From Cenococcum geophilum 1.58 (lineage: Eukaryota > Ascomycota > Dothideomycetes > Gloniales > Gloniaceae), in NCBI GenBank assembly GCA_001692895.1, contig KV748176.1:1550001-1614000 (forward strand): a DNA stretch of 64,000 nt, read 5' to 3'. This document shows positions 1-13,221 of this stretch, piece after piece. Position 1 is the first letter of the stretch. Each line of letters begins with the position of its first letter. The translations under genes were made by a program, and so were the position numbers. The notes below the pieces were generated by a model. That model had not been told where the DNA came from and made no database searches. It saw nothing but the letters and a program-made list of their open reading frames with translations.

Positions 1-2872
1 ATAATATTAAGCTTCGTATAGTAGCGAGCCTTACTTAGTTAGTTTAGCGTCTCTTATATTAACGGGATTAAATATTAGTTCTTAATAGTAACGGCGTTAA
101 GGGCTTAGTAATCTACGCAAAAGCACAAACCACCGCCAGGTTTCTTAATGAAGATTACTAGTACGGCTATAGGTAAAGAGCTTACTCTAATAAATCCTTT
201 ACTTAGGTTCTCGTCTAGATACTTTTATAGCACTTAGAGTTTATTTTAGGACATTCTATATAGGGGTCTAAATCCGGGCTGCTTTCCTTCTTTAAGTACA
301 ATCTTATAGTTATATAGTCGGTATTCTAGTAGCTTATTAGCTTCCTTTCGTGAGAATGCGTTTAAGCGGTAATGGTACTCTACTAGTACCTTCGTAATAG
401 GGTTAGTATACTTCTTTAGTGCTAAGGCTTTCTTAATATTAGCCATCGTAATAGCGAAAATTGTATATTTAGGCTTTTTAGTAAGCTAAGCTAGCGGAGT
501 AGCTCTAATTATACGGATATCTAGGGTGTTAAGCTCTCTTAGATTATTTATAGTCTCTTATATAGTTTCTTATTTAGGTTTAGGTTTAGTATTAGGTATA
601 GAGTTAGTATTAGATTTAGGTTCGGGTTTTTTAAGTATTTTTTTTATTATAGGGTACCAGTTCTTCTAGTACTCCCGTATACTAAGCTTAAGCTTTTACT
701 TAGTTTAGGGTAGTGTAGTAGTTAGGGTTAGTTCATAGGGTTTGGTAGGATTTCTAGATCTTTAGTAGATATCGGTGGAAATCTTATATTAGTAAAATTC
801 GGTAGAATTCTTAGGTTAGTAAAATCTAGTGGATTCCTTAGGCGCGGGGTAGACATTAGTAGAAATCTTAGGCTGATAAATCTTAGTGGATTTCCTAGGT
901 TTTAGTTTAGGGTTAGGGCAGCAAGTTATAAGGCACTTCTACTTACAATAGGAGGCAGTAAATAGAAGCTTAAGGTTATCCTAGTTGATAGTTACCTTAT
1001 ATAGCTTTATCCAAGGTTGTCTAAGGATTACTAGGTAACCTAAGGTGGTAACAAAAAGCTTAATCAGTTCTTTATGGTTTAGGTATTAAAGTCTTAGGGC
1101 TACTACATAGGTAATACGGCCTAAGATAGTGCGTTTGCCGTTAAATCCAAATACATTAATATGCCAGTTAAGGGGGGTTAGGGTGAAACTATTAGCTTAC
1201 GCAAAGATCTTATTAATAAATCCTATGCCGCTAGCTCCTGTATTAATTAGGATTTAAGTATTAGCCTATTAACTATTCTGCCAAAGACGGCAGTTAATAG
1301 TTATGCTACGGTCCTAAGAGTTAGAGTTTATAATATTAAATACGTTTAACGAGATCCTAAGGCAAAGCCGTCCTAGAAAGTAACTTAGCTCCAGGACCTT
1401 TCTTTTAGAGGTAATTAGGGCAGGGTTCTTATAAAACGTCAGTTGGAGCTTCGTCCTCATAAATAGTACTTACTAGACGTGGGGCTAGAACTAGATAAAG
1501 ATTGGGGACGGTAACCGGAAGATCAATGCGGTAAACGGCTGTTAGTATTGGCCGTTTATAGATCGTTTTGGTACGTAGGTAGGGGGACAAGGCAGTATTT
1601 TAAGATATAATCCTTCCTTCCGCATTTAAAGCAGAGGCCTAGCTTAAGGCGTTATTCTCATTTAAAGGACCCTAGTGGGGCGTAATCTAGGATTTTAATA
1701 TTAATATCCATGGCGTTAGGGTGCTTAGGCTGAGATAATGACTTAGTGGACGTTTATAGGGTTATCATATTATATCGGGGGGCAGGCTTCAGTGTTAGGC
1801 GTAGTATATCATTATACCGTTTATTAATAACATTTATATAGGCATCAAGGGCTCCTAGTAGGTCTACGCCTATTAGGGAGGTTTTTAGTTTAGAGCTTAA
1901 GGATTTAATAAGGCTATTAATTAGTACAGAGTTATTCCAGCCTATTTCCTTTATATAACGGTTAAATTCAGAGAAGTATACTGGAAAGCTTTTTGTTCCT
2001 TAAGTTATATAGTTTATCTTTCTCTAAGTAGTAGCTTAGCGGTTCAAGTCACCGTATATAGCTTTAAGAAGTACAACTAGACTTAGTACTGAGTTCGGTT
2101 AAAAGGGTTTAATAAAGTCAGCTACGTCTCCTCCTAGTTAACTTAGGGCGTAGCAGAGTCGGTTAGCTTTAATTAGGTAGCGGTTAGTATTACCAGTTAA
2201 CTTATTTTTAAGCTAGCTTAGAAATAATCGGAGTTTTTATTATTTGCTAGTAAATATCGGAGGGTCTAGTAGTCGTTTAGATCGTTACGGTACAGTAGTT
2301 AGTTTAGGGTGAGTAACTACTATAGGTTTAGGGCTCGCGTTCCGCGTATTTATTTCTAGAGACAGCGTTTGGTTTTAAGGTCCTAGCGTAGGCATCTTAA
2401 GGGTGCGGACTTCTTCTTAGAGGTCCTTAATTAATTATTAGTATCATGCTTCTTATTTAGCTTATCATTAATTTAAAATGGCTTAGTTCTATACAAGGGC
2501 GTCTATAAAAGACTTCTATATTTCTGCCAATTATTCTTAGAGTGCGGATATAATACTAGCGGTTATTATAGGGGCTTCGGGTTTAGTCTGCATTTTAACA
2601 ATAGTATAGGTGGTTAACGTAACGTAGTATTACAGAGTAAGTATAAGCGGTAATAATATATAGCAAAGTAGATACTATTAAGCTATATACATAAACTGTA
2701 TAATAAGGTTAAGACGTTGCGTAAGGAGAGAAGGCAGGGAAACAAGAAGAAAGGGTATATATCGTTAGCTTAGTTGCTTAGTTAATACGTACACGGAGCA
2801 GAATAGGATTCAGGTAATAGTCCTAGCAGAACTTGGCAGGATTTAGTGGAACTTAGCGGAATATGGCAGAAT
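1..2872 (-). mobile_element. Ty3/gypsy LTR element A, 5' portion (fossil)
   Basis: Minus-strand fossil running off the left edge. From right to left: an LTR/leader (about 2594-2872), a gag starting near 2593, a gag zinc-knuckle region at about 1590-1640, an aspartic-protease-like segment (NTGAS core) near 1220-1255, and the N-terminal part of a reverse transcriptase from 446 down to 1, with the family phrase KEGKQPGFRPLYRMS. The order gag, protease, RT fits Ty3/gypsy; RNase H and integrase would lie outside the window. The element is broken many times in a RIP-like pattern. It ends abruptly against copia RT sequence at about 2872, so it inserted into Copia-1. Age cannot be dated because RIP inflates divergence. 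Confidence 0.85.
2594..2872 (-). repeat. 5' LTR and leader of element A
   Basis: This stretch lies between the gag start of element A and the point where copia reverse-transcriptase sequence resumes. It contains the TCTGCCA/TCTGCTA-type motifs seen at the start of other chromovirus LTRs in the window and a TTACGCAACGTCTT motif shared with 31550-31580. The exact outer edge and target duplication could not be fixed. Confidence 0.5.
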
Positions 2873-5800
2873 ATAAGTATAATCCGTTAACTAACTCGTT
2901 AAATTATAGGCGATTGCGTAAGGACCAAGTCCTTTCTTTAGTCGCTATAGGCTTATATAATAAGCCTTAATTTTTTAAAAGCTTTACTAGTACTAGGGTG
3001 CTTAATTTCGTTAATAAAGCGTAAGTTAAATATACGGGCGCCTTGCGAAATATCTCTTTCTATTATAACCGCAAAGACACCCTTTTTAAGTAGTCCGTTA
3101 ATTTCTTTATATTATAAGTCCGTAAACGGGGTTTCCTATACTAAAACTAATATATCCGCAGGCAAAGATTGCCTTGCGGATATTCCTATAGAGGTTAAAT
3201 AATTCTCTATTATAGGGTTCTTAGTTATAGGGTGCTTTTAGGGGCGTCCCCAACCACGTTTTACGGTAGGTTTAGTAGGTTTAGTAGGTTTGCGGGGGAC
3301 TTCTATAGTAGGCATAGGTGCTTCTAGTTCGTCTAAAGGCAGGGGTGCTTTTAGTCTATCTAGTTCGGCAGGTGCTTCCGGTTTATTTAGTTTAACGGGT
3401 GTTTCTAGTTCATCTAGCTTAACGTCATGGTTATCTTCGGGCCGAAAGTAGGGTTTTACGGACGTGCTTCTAAAGCTAGTTGGCCCGCTAGGGAGTTATA
3501 CGCAGCACGTCTTGTTTTCTACGGCCAGTAGGCAATAAGGTCCATTCCAATTACCGCTTTTACGCCATATAAAGACTTTAGAGTTAAGCGGGAGGTCGTG
3601 TACTAGGGTTGTATTAGGTCCGTTACGGTGGTATAGGGCGTTATTAACAGTTTGTTTAGCCCGTAGCTTAACTATCTCGGCCATTACCTTCTGTATTACG
3701 GCTGCTTGTTCCGTAATAGACGGGGCAGGAGAATCCAGTTTACTTATCTTTAGGTAGGCTCCGTAGACCAAGAGGATAGGTACTAGTCCGTCCGGGCTAG
3801 CAGTATTATTAACGGCTTTTACGGCCATCTATAGAGCCAGTTCCTTTTAGATGTCTTTATATTCGTCTGTAATAATCTAGTAAGCTCTCTATAAGGCTAG
3901 GTAAGCTCGCTTAATAAGCCTAATAGACTAATATGCCTCAACTAGAACGGCTTTTATTAATATAGCTATGGCCGTAGCATACTACTGGAATTCCTTACTA
4001 ATGAAGTTCCTACTAGCGTCGTGGGTAATATACTGCGGGGGTCCGACATATATATCAATCCAGTAGGTCCGTAAAATATCCCAGGTATACTTTATAGATA
4101 TATTTTATAACTAACGGGTTGCCTTATCAATTATATATAGTACTAGGCTGCCGTTAATATACATAATGTCTACGTATACTAAGTGGTTAAAGTTAAGATC
4201 CTTACAAAGGGTGAACTTAAATCGGCCTAGAGAACGTCCGTATTTCTAGCAGTAGGAGCAGTATTTAGTTAGGTAGTTAATTACCTTCCTATTAACGTTG
4301 TTATGTCCAGAGCGTTTAAGGACTCTATATAGCTTTTCAGCTAATAGGTAGCCGAAACGGCGGTATAGGCGGTAGATTTCCGTACTAGTGAGGTAGTACG
4401 GGTTATAGTCAAAAGATTCCTAAATATACGTCCGTAAGGTCTCTCCCTATATAAGGAACGGGTGTCCAAATCGTCGTGTAATTAGTAGGGTAATATGCTT
4501 ACTTCCTAGGGTAGTTGCAGGGCCAATTAGGGTGTCCGTAACGTTATTATAGTACACCTATAACCTATCTATATCCGCAAGGCAGAGTAGGAAAGGGGTG
4601 TCCGCTTTTACTACATAGAAGTTAACTAGGCCAATTAAAGTCTTAACTACTACTAATCCGATTAATGCAGTTAAGCCAATACCAAATCGGACGGTTATAG
4701 CCCCAGTTTACGTAATATCAATGTCCGTATTATTATTTGTGGTGGTCCTATATATAAGGTATTGTCCGTAGCCTGCGGTAGACTTCTTAAAGGCACCTAT
4801 GTCGATTATAACACTGTAGAATTCCTTAGGGGTATAGCGTTCTATAGTAATATATGTAAATAAGTCCTGCTTATAATCTATAACGTCCGTAACAGGGGTA
4901 CTTATAAAATGGTTTTTGGGCGCAACTAAGTGTATAAAGGAACGGTCGGCTAATACGGTCGTGATATTAAAGGCTTAGCTGTCCATAAAAGGTCCGAAAG
5001 TGGTTAGGAATGTTTTTAAGGTCTCTTATTTCTAAGCGTCTAAGTTAAAGTCAATTATAAGGGCTTCTATTAACTTATCAGGGGGCTCTTTTACTTCCTT
5101 TCCTTCGTATTCTAAAATAAACTGGCTAATATGGCTATCAAGTCTCTTCCTAGACTTATTACGTTCTTCCTAGGTATACCTTATAAACCAACATCCTTCC
5201 TTACCGCACACGAAGCACTTCTAGCTGGTTTGTCTACGGGGGTATGTTTTTATACGGGGGTTGCTACGGGGGTTGCGGGTAGGGCTTGGTCGGTATAGGT
5301 GCTGCTAGCGGTAGCGGCGGTCCGTAAAGTAGACGTCTGAGTCTGTTTGCGGATATTAAATATCCGTGGCAAATGCTTAAGTGCTACCTGGTGGGTTTAA
5401 GACTTCGTACATTATAGAGGAGCGTAGGTTATTAATAAGGCCAGCTAAGGTATCTATAGGCTTGTAGTAGGTATACTTGTAGGGCTTTACTTCCTAGTAA
5501 GCCGTAATAAGTTTATTATACAGAAAGTCATCTATTTAAAGCTTAGCGTTAAGGCCGTGCTATAGGTGCCAAAGGTCTTTAATAAGAATTTGCAGGCACT
5601 CTATAGTCGATTTTTTAGTATTCTTATTAATTACGGTCTGTAGCTTAGTCGCATTCTATTAGGTAAGGATATTACGCCTATATTCTAGTCCTTTAAAGTA
5701 GTTACGGGTAGCTTTGCATAGCTTATCAAAGGGAACACCAAGGGGGTTGCTCTTAAGGTTAGTGTAGTAGTAGTTAAGTGCTAGGCCGCGCAGCATGGTA

Positions 5801-6551
5801 GAGTAGGCTTAGCTAAACTCCTATTTAGGAATATCGGCCTTCTAACAGAGGTCCGTAAAGATAGTTAGTTTAAAGTTAAAGTTATCGTTTTCACCACTAT
5901 ACTTAGATTCGTCGGTATAGAGCTTAGCCAAATTAGCTAGCTCCTTGCCGTAGGTCTTTACTTAGGTAAGTTACGGATCTATAACTTGCGGATCTAGGGC
6001 TTACGGATATATAGCTTATGGATATATAGCTTACGGATCTATAACTTAAATAATAGGGGTAATTTAGTCCGTATTTTGGTTTGCAGGAGTATTATAGTCC
6101 GTAATTTAGGTTACGGGGGTATTACGGTCCATAACTTAAGTACTAGGTATACTTTAGCCTATAAGATTAATTCCGAGACTGCTTAGGTTTATAGGACAAA
6201 TTTAGTTAAGTAGGTCAGGTATAAGGCTAGCGATTATATTAAGTTTGGAAGAAGTAAAGAGTTCCTTAGTTTCTTAGAACTGGTCTAGGATTTCCTCTTT
6301 AGTCTATTCCGTTTAGTCTTTCTTATATATTATATTGTATAAGGACTATATAACAGTAACTTGTTTATTCCTTTTAACCTACACACCTTAGTTATATAAA
6401 AGGGTCCATAGGTTACAGATAGTAGTAGAGTTATATACTTTAAAGATAGCTTCCGTAAAGTCCGCGAAGTCTTCCTAGTATTGCTCCTATAGGTCAACGT
6501 TTATAAGCTTAAAATATTCATATTTAAGAACTTTAAATTTAATATAGTTAT
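2873..6551 (-). mobile_element. Ty1/copia element Copia-1, gag-pol portion (fossil)
   Basis: Minus-strand fossil. Reading right to left: gag from about 6546, a zinc-knuckle-like CFVCGKEG motif near 5190-5230, an aspartic-protease-like segment near 4790-4820, a DDE integrase (about 4400-3850), the conserved post-integrase segment with AVKAVNNTASPDGLVP and LRAKQTVNNALYHRNGP (3496-3828), and the beginning of an RVT_2-type reverse transcriptase (about 3060-2880, ARIFNLRFINEIK). Integrase before RT is the Ty1/copia order. The remainder of RT and RNase H is missing because element A cuts it. It is broken many times. Its 5' end continues at 12425-13221 beyond the inserted element B. Confidence 0.88.
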
Positions 6552-6763
6552 TGTTACGGCACTGGCAGAACCTGGTAGAACTTGGCAGAACTTCGCGGTC
6601 ACGTGACTAGAAGACCGCATAAAAAGAACCCTACTTTGACTAGCGCTGCTCTTCTTCTCCTTTCCTTTCTTTAGCTTTAGATCCTCGTTTATAGACTACT
6701 AATCATATAGGCTTGCGCGTCCCTCTTGCCGTGCTTGTGCCTTAATTGACTAAGTCGCTAACA
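6552..6763 (+). repeat. 5' LTR of element B
   Basis: It is 212 bp, begins TGTTACGGCACTGG and ends GTCGCTAACA, giving TGTTA/TAACA inverted ends. By eye it differs from the 3' LTR at about 16 sites, all transitions. That is what RIP produces, so the divergence is not a clock. Confidence 0.95.
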
Positions 6764-9700
6764 TTATCTAAAGCTTAACTACCCTTTCTTCCTAAGAAGG
6801 AACTTAAATATATCTACGGACCACGAACTAGAATAGAATATAGAATTAGACCTAAAGAATATTACTAGAACCAGAAGAATAGAAAAGAATAATAAGACCT
6901 ATAGAATACGCACAGACCAGAACCCCTGTAGAATTCTACCAAAGGTTACCCTAATAACTATACCACGATGCTAAGAAATATAGCAGCCGGCAAAGCAGCC
7001 GTAGGACCCTCGAATACCTCTGATGGTGAAATAGTAACTGACTTGAACTCCTAAGTGGAGCTCGTAGTAGCCAATGCCGAAATTAAACAACTTTGAGAGC
7101 TGCTTAAAGCCAGAGAACCCCCTACGCCTAGTAAGGAATTATTAGACACCTAGAGACTTGCTATAGTCCTTAAGGCTCTAGCTTAATATATAGCATTAGC
7201 ATTATTATGGTCCGTAAAGGTTGCGGACCCCCCGTTGCTTACAGACGGAATTAACCCTATATTTAATAATTGGAAGCTTTAATTACAGAATAAGCTTGAA
7301 GTTAATGCGGACTACTTCCCTACTACTTAGGCTAAAATGGCTTACGTCTTCGGCCGTACCGGCGAGGACGTATAGACGTACCTACGTCCGCGGTACGTAT
7401 AGGACTTAGTAAAGCCCTTCCTCTCTAAAGAAGAGATAATTGTTTACTTATCTTCTATTTATAAGGACCCCTTTAAAGTACAAAACGCCCGACTTAATTA
7501 TAAAAGCCTAAATATAAAAACGATAGAGACCTTCTTGGCCTTTTAGACCCGCTTTTTATACCTAGCCGGCCAGGCTCGAATTCCTTAGGAAGATCTAATA
7601 CTAGACCTATTTAATAAGCTTACCCTAGACCTGCAGCGAGCTGTACTATTAGTTTTTACTACTATATAGACGCTAAAGGAACTTACGGACTAGTGCTTGG
7701 CTATTAACTAAGGCCTCTGCCGAATTAAGGTATGCGCCGAATGGTATAAAGCTAGAAACCCTTTAAATTAGACTATAAGCAATATAAGAACGGCCCGTAA
7801 TGCCCCAGCATAATCGGCAACCCCCATAGCACTACCCGTACAGCCTACCGCTAATTTAGTAACTAGCTATACGGCCAGCCCTATTATAGATCCGGCAAAT
7901 GCTCGGCCTATATATAGCAACCCCCGTATATAGGCCCTTAGTAATTAAGGAGCTTACTTCTTTTATAGATAGAAAGGTTACCGTGTAAGGGATTACCTAA
8001 TAAACGCGAAAGTGGACGAGGTTTTATTAATCTAGGAGAATAGCGTGGAGTCGGAAAAAGAGGAACCTTAGAGGAAGACTCCTCTCTAGGGTTAAAAGGG
8101 ATTAACATGTCAGATATTAATCTGGGTTAGCTAGTTAGTGGAAGAAGCTACACTATCCCTTATACTTTATTCCGTAATAGATACCAAGTTTTAACCTCTG
8201 CTTTAGCTGACTCTAGAGTAAATGCCTTTGCCTTAATAGATACCCAGTATGCTATAAAGCTGGCTGACTTTCTAAATACACTTATTAAAGAACTGCCTAA
8301 ACTAATTCCTATCCGTGGGTACAATGGGTGGATAGGACTACTTATTACGACTATCTTGCGGATTTACCTCCGTGTTAACAGACGAAGGCAGTATAACGCC
8401 CCCTTCCTTATTACGGACCTAGGTAGTTATAATATAATCTTAGGGCGAAAATGGCTAGCCTATTTAGGCTTATAGCTTAATATACGGAGTAGACGGCTTA
8501 CCTGGCCCGAAACCCTACCCCCAACCCCTTCCTTTATAAAAGAAATTAGTATTATAATGGAAAACCTTATACGGCCCTAGATTAATACTATTTACTAGGC
8601 CAATGCTATGCGTAGGGACTAGGCCTTTAAGAAAGATATATAGCTTAATTCGTAACGGATTTATATACTACGTCGCCCCTAGACTACCTATATTACGCTA
8701 CCCGCATTAAAGACCTAGGAAGTTAGTAGTGACCTAAAAAAGCCCCCTATGGAGAGCTTAGGCCCTATATAGCTATAAAGAATAGTAAGGGACGTTGGAC
8801 GTTATACTAAACTAATAGATTGGAGGGATAACTTACGGAAGATGGAATAGGAGCTAAGAAAGATTATAAACCTTAGACTATAAAATACGGTCCGGAAAAC
8901 GGCTATAAGGAAACCAGTGGACCTCCTACTAGTTGATGTCTGCTGTATTAGTGCCGTAGGATTCTACCAGAACTTGGTTTAGCCTAATACCGTTGCCTTT
9001 ATAATAAGCTTATACGAAATTAATCGAATAATTAAGGAAAAGGGAAATAAGCTTAGCGGATAAGAAAGCGAGCTTACGGATAAGGAACTAGTAGAATAAA
9101 AGCTACCCTATTAACACCAGAAATTTAAGGACGTATTCTCTAAAGCAGCGTCCGATATACTTTTACCTTACCGACCATATAACTATAAGATTGAGATTAA
9201 GCAGGGCAAAGAAAACACCCTTAGCTTTAGCCCCCTTTATAAGCAATCTATTACCGAATTATAGGCTATAAAGTAGTATCTTATTAATAACCTAAATAAG
9301 GGCTTTATTGAGCCTAGCCAAGCCCCTTTTGCCTTGCCTATTCTCTTTGTTAAAAAGCTAAATAGAGGACTCCGCTTTTGAATTAACTATTATAAGCTAA
9401 ACAATATAACCCGTAAGGATCGCTATCCACTGCCCCTACTTAATGAGACTTTGGCCTAAATAAGTAGAGCTAAGGTCTTTATAAAGCTTGATATCCGCTA
9501 GGCCTTTTACCAAATTAGGATAGACCCCGGGTCTAAAGATTTTACTATATTTTAGACCCGTTACGGAACGTATAAATATAAAGTACTCCCTTTTGGACTA
9601 ACTAATGGACTAGCTACGTACTAGCGGTATATAAACGATGTACTCTTTAACTACCTTAACGATTTCTGTACGGCCTATTTAGATAATATTATGATCTACT

Positions 9701-12212
9701 TTAAGAACGAGCTAGAATATAAGGAGTACGTCTATAAAGTCCTATAATAGCTCCGCGAGGCTGGCCTCTAGGTTAATATTAAGAAGTCGGAGTTTAGTGT
9801 TAAGCGTATAAAGTACCTAGGTTTTATTATTAGTATAAACGGAATTAAAACCGACCTAGAGAAAATGGCCGTAATTAACTAGTGGGCACCCCTACGGACT
9901 GTAAAGGGGGTATAATCCTTTTTAGGGTTTTGTAACTTCTACTAACGCTTTATTAAGAACTATAGCAGGATTGCCCGGCCTCTTAACCGTCTTACTAGAA
10001 AAGATTAGCCCTTCCACTTTAACGCTATATGTAGGCAGGCCTTTAATGAGCTTAAGAAACGGCTGGTATCGGCTCCCCTATTTGCCCATTTTAACCTAAA
10101 ATGGCCCTTAATGCTAGAAACTAATGCCTTAGATGGCGTGATAGCTGGTATTTTTTCCTAAAAGCAACCGGACGGAGAGTAGTACCCTATTATATACTAT
10201 TTAAAGACTATAATAGATGTTAAGCTGAATTACCACATCCATGATAAAGAAATGCTGGCTATTATCTCTAGCTTTTAGCACTGGCGTATATAGCTAGAGG
10301 GGACCCCTAAGCCGATTAAGGTAGTTTTAGATTATAAGGCCCTAAAATACTTTATAATAACTAAGGCCCTTACGGCCCGGCAGGCACGCTAGGCGGATAC
10401 CCTATCTTAGTTTAACTTCTTAATTATATATAGACTAGGCGCTATAAACCGTGCGGACGCTTTTATAAGGCGTAAGTAAGACCTAGATAACTAGACGGCT
10501 GTGAAGATCTCACTATGGACTTAGACGCTACTATAACTAAAATACCTTAACCTCTGGATACGGGCAGAACTAAGTACGGACTTCTTAGGCGCTAAGATAT
10601 ATTCTGTTAACTCCTCTAAACTTAACCTTATTAATAAACTACTACAGGCCAATTAAATGACCCCCTCTTTATAGGAATACCATAAAAAGGCAAAGAACGT
10701 TACTAGCCTATGGTCCCTTAAAAACGGACTACTTAAGCACTAGGAACGGCTAGTAGTAGCTAAGGAATAGAACTTACAGACCCGGCTTATTGCCAAAGCT
10801 TATGCCTAGGTCTCTACGGCCCACCCTAGAAAAAATAAGACCTGTAAGATTATTGGTGACTGCTACTACTGGCCCGGAATAATTATAAATATTAACCGTT
10901 ATGTACGGAACTGCGACAGCTGCCGTAGATCTATAATTCCACGAGATAAGACCCCAGGACTATTGAAACCTCTTCTGATACCCGACCGCCCCTAGTAATA
11001 TATCTCTATAGACTTCTATAAGCTACTAATAGACCGCGACGGATATAATATAGTTATGATTTTAGTTAACCGCTTTGGTAAGCGCCTATTTTTAATTCCC
11101 TGTTATAAGAATATTAATGCTAAGGAGGCGGCTTAACTGTATATCCACTACGTTTACCGCATTTACGGACCACCAGATACTATTATATCCGATTACGGCC
11201 CGTAATTTATATTGGCCTTTTGGAATAAGTTTACCCGGATCCTAGGTATTAGGCTAAAGCTTTCTATAGCATACTACCCCTAGATAGACGGCTAGACGGA
11301 GATTGTAAATCAATATTTGGATTAGAGACTTTGGCCTTTTATTAACTACTTCTAGAACAACTAGGGCAAACTGCTACCCCTAATAGACTACGCCCAGGCG
11401 ACCCTACCCTATGACTTTATGGGATTTGCACCTATCTAACTAGAAATAGGGTATTTACCCTGAATAAGCTTTAACTAGGATAGACTAGAAGGACCACGGA
11501 CCGTACGCGAGAAACTGTCTCATGAGGAAGCCCAGCAGTACGCTAAGCGCTTAGAGGAAGCCTGGACGGTAGCCCGTATAAATCTAGAAAAGGCCTAGAA
11601 ATTAATAGAATAGTAGGTAAATAAGTATAGGCGCGAACCCGACTTTACCGTAGGCGATATGGTCTGGGTTATGATAAAGAACTAGAAGACGGAACGGCCT
11701 AGCCGTAAGCTAGACTATTAGATAGCAGGACCGTATAAGGTCCTTAAGAAGATAGGTAACTCGTATAAAGTAAAGCTTCTGGATTTAATTAAGGTTTACC
11801 CCGTTTTTTTGCTGGATAAGCTATGGAAAGCTATAAACAACCTATTGCCTGGATAAAAGAACGAACCTCCCCTACCAATTTAAGTCAATGGCGACAACGA
11901 ATGGGAAATTGAAGAAGTACTGGCCTGTAAACTAGTAAGGAAAATGCTAAAGTACCGCGTTAGTTGGAAAGGCTATGACCTAGATTCTACCTGGTACCCT
12001 GTATGGAACTTTATTGGCAGTCCCTATAAGCTTTAAGAATTCTATAACCGCTACCCTAATNAACTAGGACCCCNAAAGTACCTAGACGAGTAAATNGAGT
12101 GCTNGNATAGCGAAGANNANAAGCTACCGNAAGAACATAAAGATAAGAACGCCCTATAAGCATAATACGGACTATAAAGCCTGAGGGCAGGCTTTTGCGG
12201 AGGGGGGGGTAA

Positions 12213-12424
12213 TGTTATGGCACTGGCAGAACCTAGCAGAACTTGGCAGAACTTCGTGGTCACGTAACTAGAAGACCGTATAAAAAGAACCCTACTTCGA
12301 CCAGCGCTGCTCTTCTTCTCCTTTCCTTTCTCTAGCTTTAGATCCTCGTTTATAGACTACTAATTGTACAGGCTTGCGCGTCCCTCTTGCCGTGCTCGTG
12401 CCTCGATTGACTGAGTCGCTAACA
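12213..12424 (+). repeat. 3' LTR of element B
   Basis: It is 212 bp, begins TGTTATGGCACTGG and ends GTCGCTAACA. It follows a G-rich polypurine tract (about 12196-12210) that would prime plus-strand synthesis. Confidence 0.95.
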
Positions 12425-12429
12425 GTTAT
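12425..12429. other. Target-site duplication of element B (GTTAT)
   Basis: GTTAT directly follows the 3' LTR and matches GTTAT at 6547-6551 directly before the 5' LTR. The copia gag frame is recognisable on both sides of the insertion. Confidence 0.92.
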
Positions 12430-12957
12430 TAACATTAGGTATAGATATAAGATCAACTCCCTACCTTCACTTTTCCTAACCTTTATCGACTTACTTCCTT
12501 AGGTCTGCTATACTGTATAGTGTAGTGTAGTACGTAGTAGGTGGGAGGGGTCTTATAGTGGTCTGTAAAGGCGGTTGGCGGGTCCGTACTAGTTCGCGGA
12601 AGGGTAAGAGGTTTTGTAGCGGTCCGTAAAGGTAATTAACGGGTCTGTAACGGTTTGTAGAAGGGTAAGGGGTCTCTATAAGGGGTCTAAAAAGAGGTCG
12701 GGGGAGGTATAGTAGGAATAGGGGTTTAAGGTTTAAGGGTAGGGGTTTTATACAGGTCTATATTCGCGTCTATTATACTTCCGGTAAACCGTACTAAGAC
12801 TTAAATAAGTATATAGAGTTAAAGATAAGTCTGTAATCCCCGACTTCCAACCTTTTAGTAGGTCGTACTAGGAGTCTAAACAGGTGGTCGCTGTCGAGTA
12901 TCACTTAGGGGAGGTATCGAGTAATTGCTGATCTGTGCGCGCTTACTAATCAGTGTT

Positions 12958-13221
12958 CGTACTAACTTAATAGCACGAGTAAGTCGTATCCAGGGGCACG
13001 AAATACGTGTAGTATTGTATGCTCGTTTGGATGGTAACTATTGATTATATAAAGCAAACTACGTAGTCTATATACTAATGCGCCTCCCCCCTAATTAGTT
13101 AGTGCTTTAGAAGTGCACCAGACGCGTAAGCGGGTGGTTAGTGCACCAAACGCGTAAACGCGTACTCGGCGTACCGAACGCGTAAGCACGCGGTTGGTAC
13201 GACAGGTGCTATAATTATACA
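12958..13221 (-). repeat. Copia-family LTR (5' LTR of Copia-1)
   Basis: On minus it begins TGTATAATTATAGCACC. It is homologous to 63230-63441. It contains repeats of a GTGCACC..ACGCGTAA module (about 13110-13200), and this copy is about 52 bp longer than the one at 63230 because of an extra module. The inner edge is less certain. Confidence 0.85.

Larger units (their letters stand above)
6552..12424 (+). mobile_element. Chromovirus-type Ty3/gypsy element B, full-length structure (fossil)
   Basis: Complete LTR-to-LTR structure of 5873 bp: 212-bp LTRs, gag (about 6960-8105), protease (about 8180-8520, ILGRKWLAYLGL downstream), RT (about 9150-9900, with KVLPFGLTN and AYLDNIMIYF), RNase H (about 10080-10480), integrase (about 10830-11560, with a zinc-binding N terminus and CYYWPG), C-terminal chromodomain (about 11895-12060, VSWKGYDLDSTWYP), and a purine-rich tract just before the 3' LTR. 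The 5-bp target duplication GTTAT is perfect (6547-6551 and 12425-12429). Coding is interrupted dozens of times. It inserted into the gag of Copia-1. A few N bases lie near 12061-12129. The chromodomain in this family is thought to steer insertion to heterochromatin. Confidence 0.95.
12425..13221 (-). mobile_element. Copia-1, 5' end: LTR, leader and gag start (fossil)
   Basis: Continuation of Copia-1 to the right of inserted element B. The gag N-terminus (…NNYIKFKVLKYEYFKL) spans the B insertion point. An untranslated leader of about 470 bp (12480-12957) is G-rich on the plus strand, with repeated GGTCTGTAA-like motifs. The 5' LTR is 12958-13221. The 13221/13222 junction abuts reverse-transcriptase sequence of element C, so Copia-1 inserted into C. 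Confidence 0.85.

Noticed and set aside
7221-7409. Plus-strand 62-codon frame inside element B
   Set aside because: It is out of frame with the gag of B that covers the same stretch; a shadow frame.
12051-12263. Minus-strand open frame across the 3' end of element B
   Set aside because: It lies antisense to the chromodomain end, polypurine tract and LTR of B, and includes N bases; no independent coding signal.
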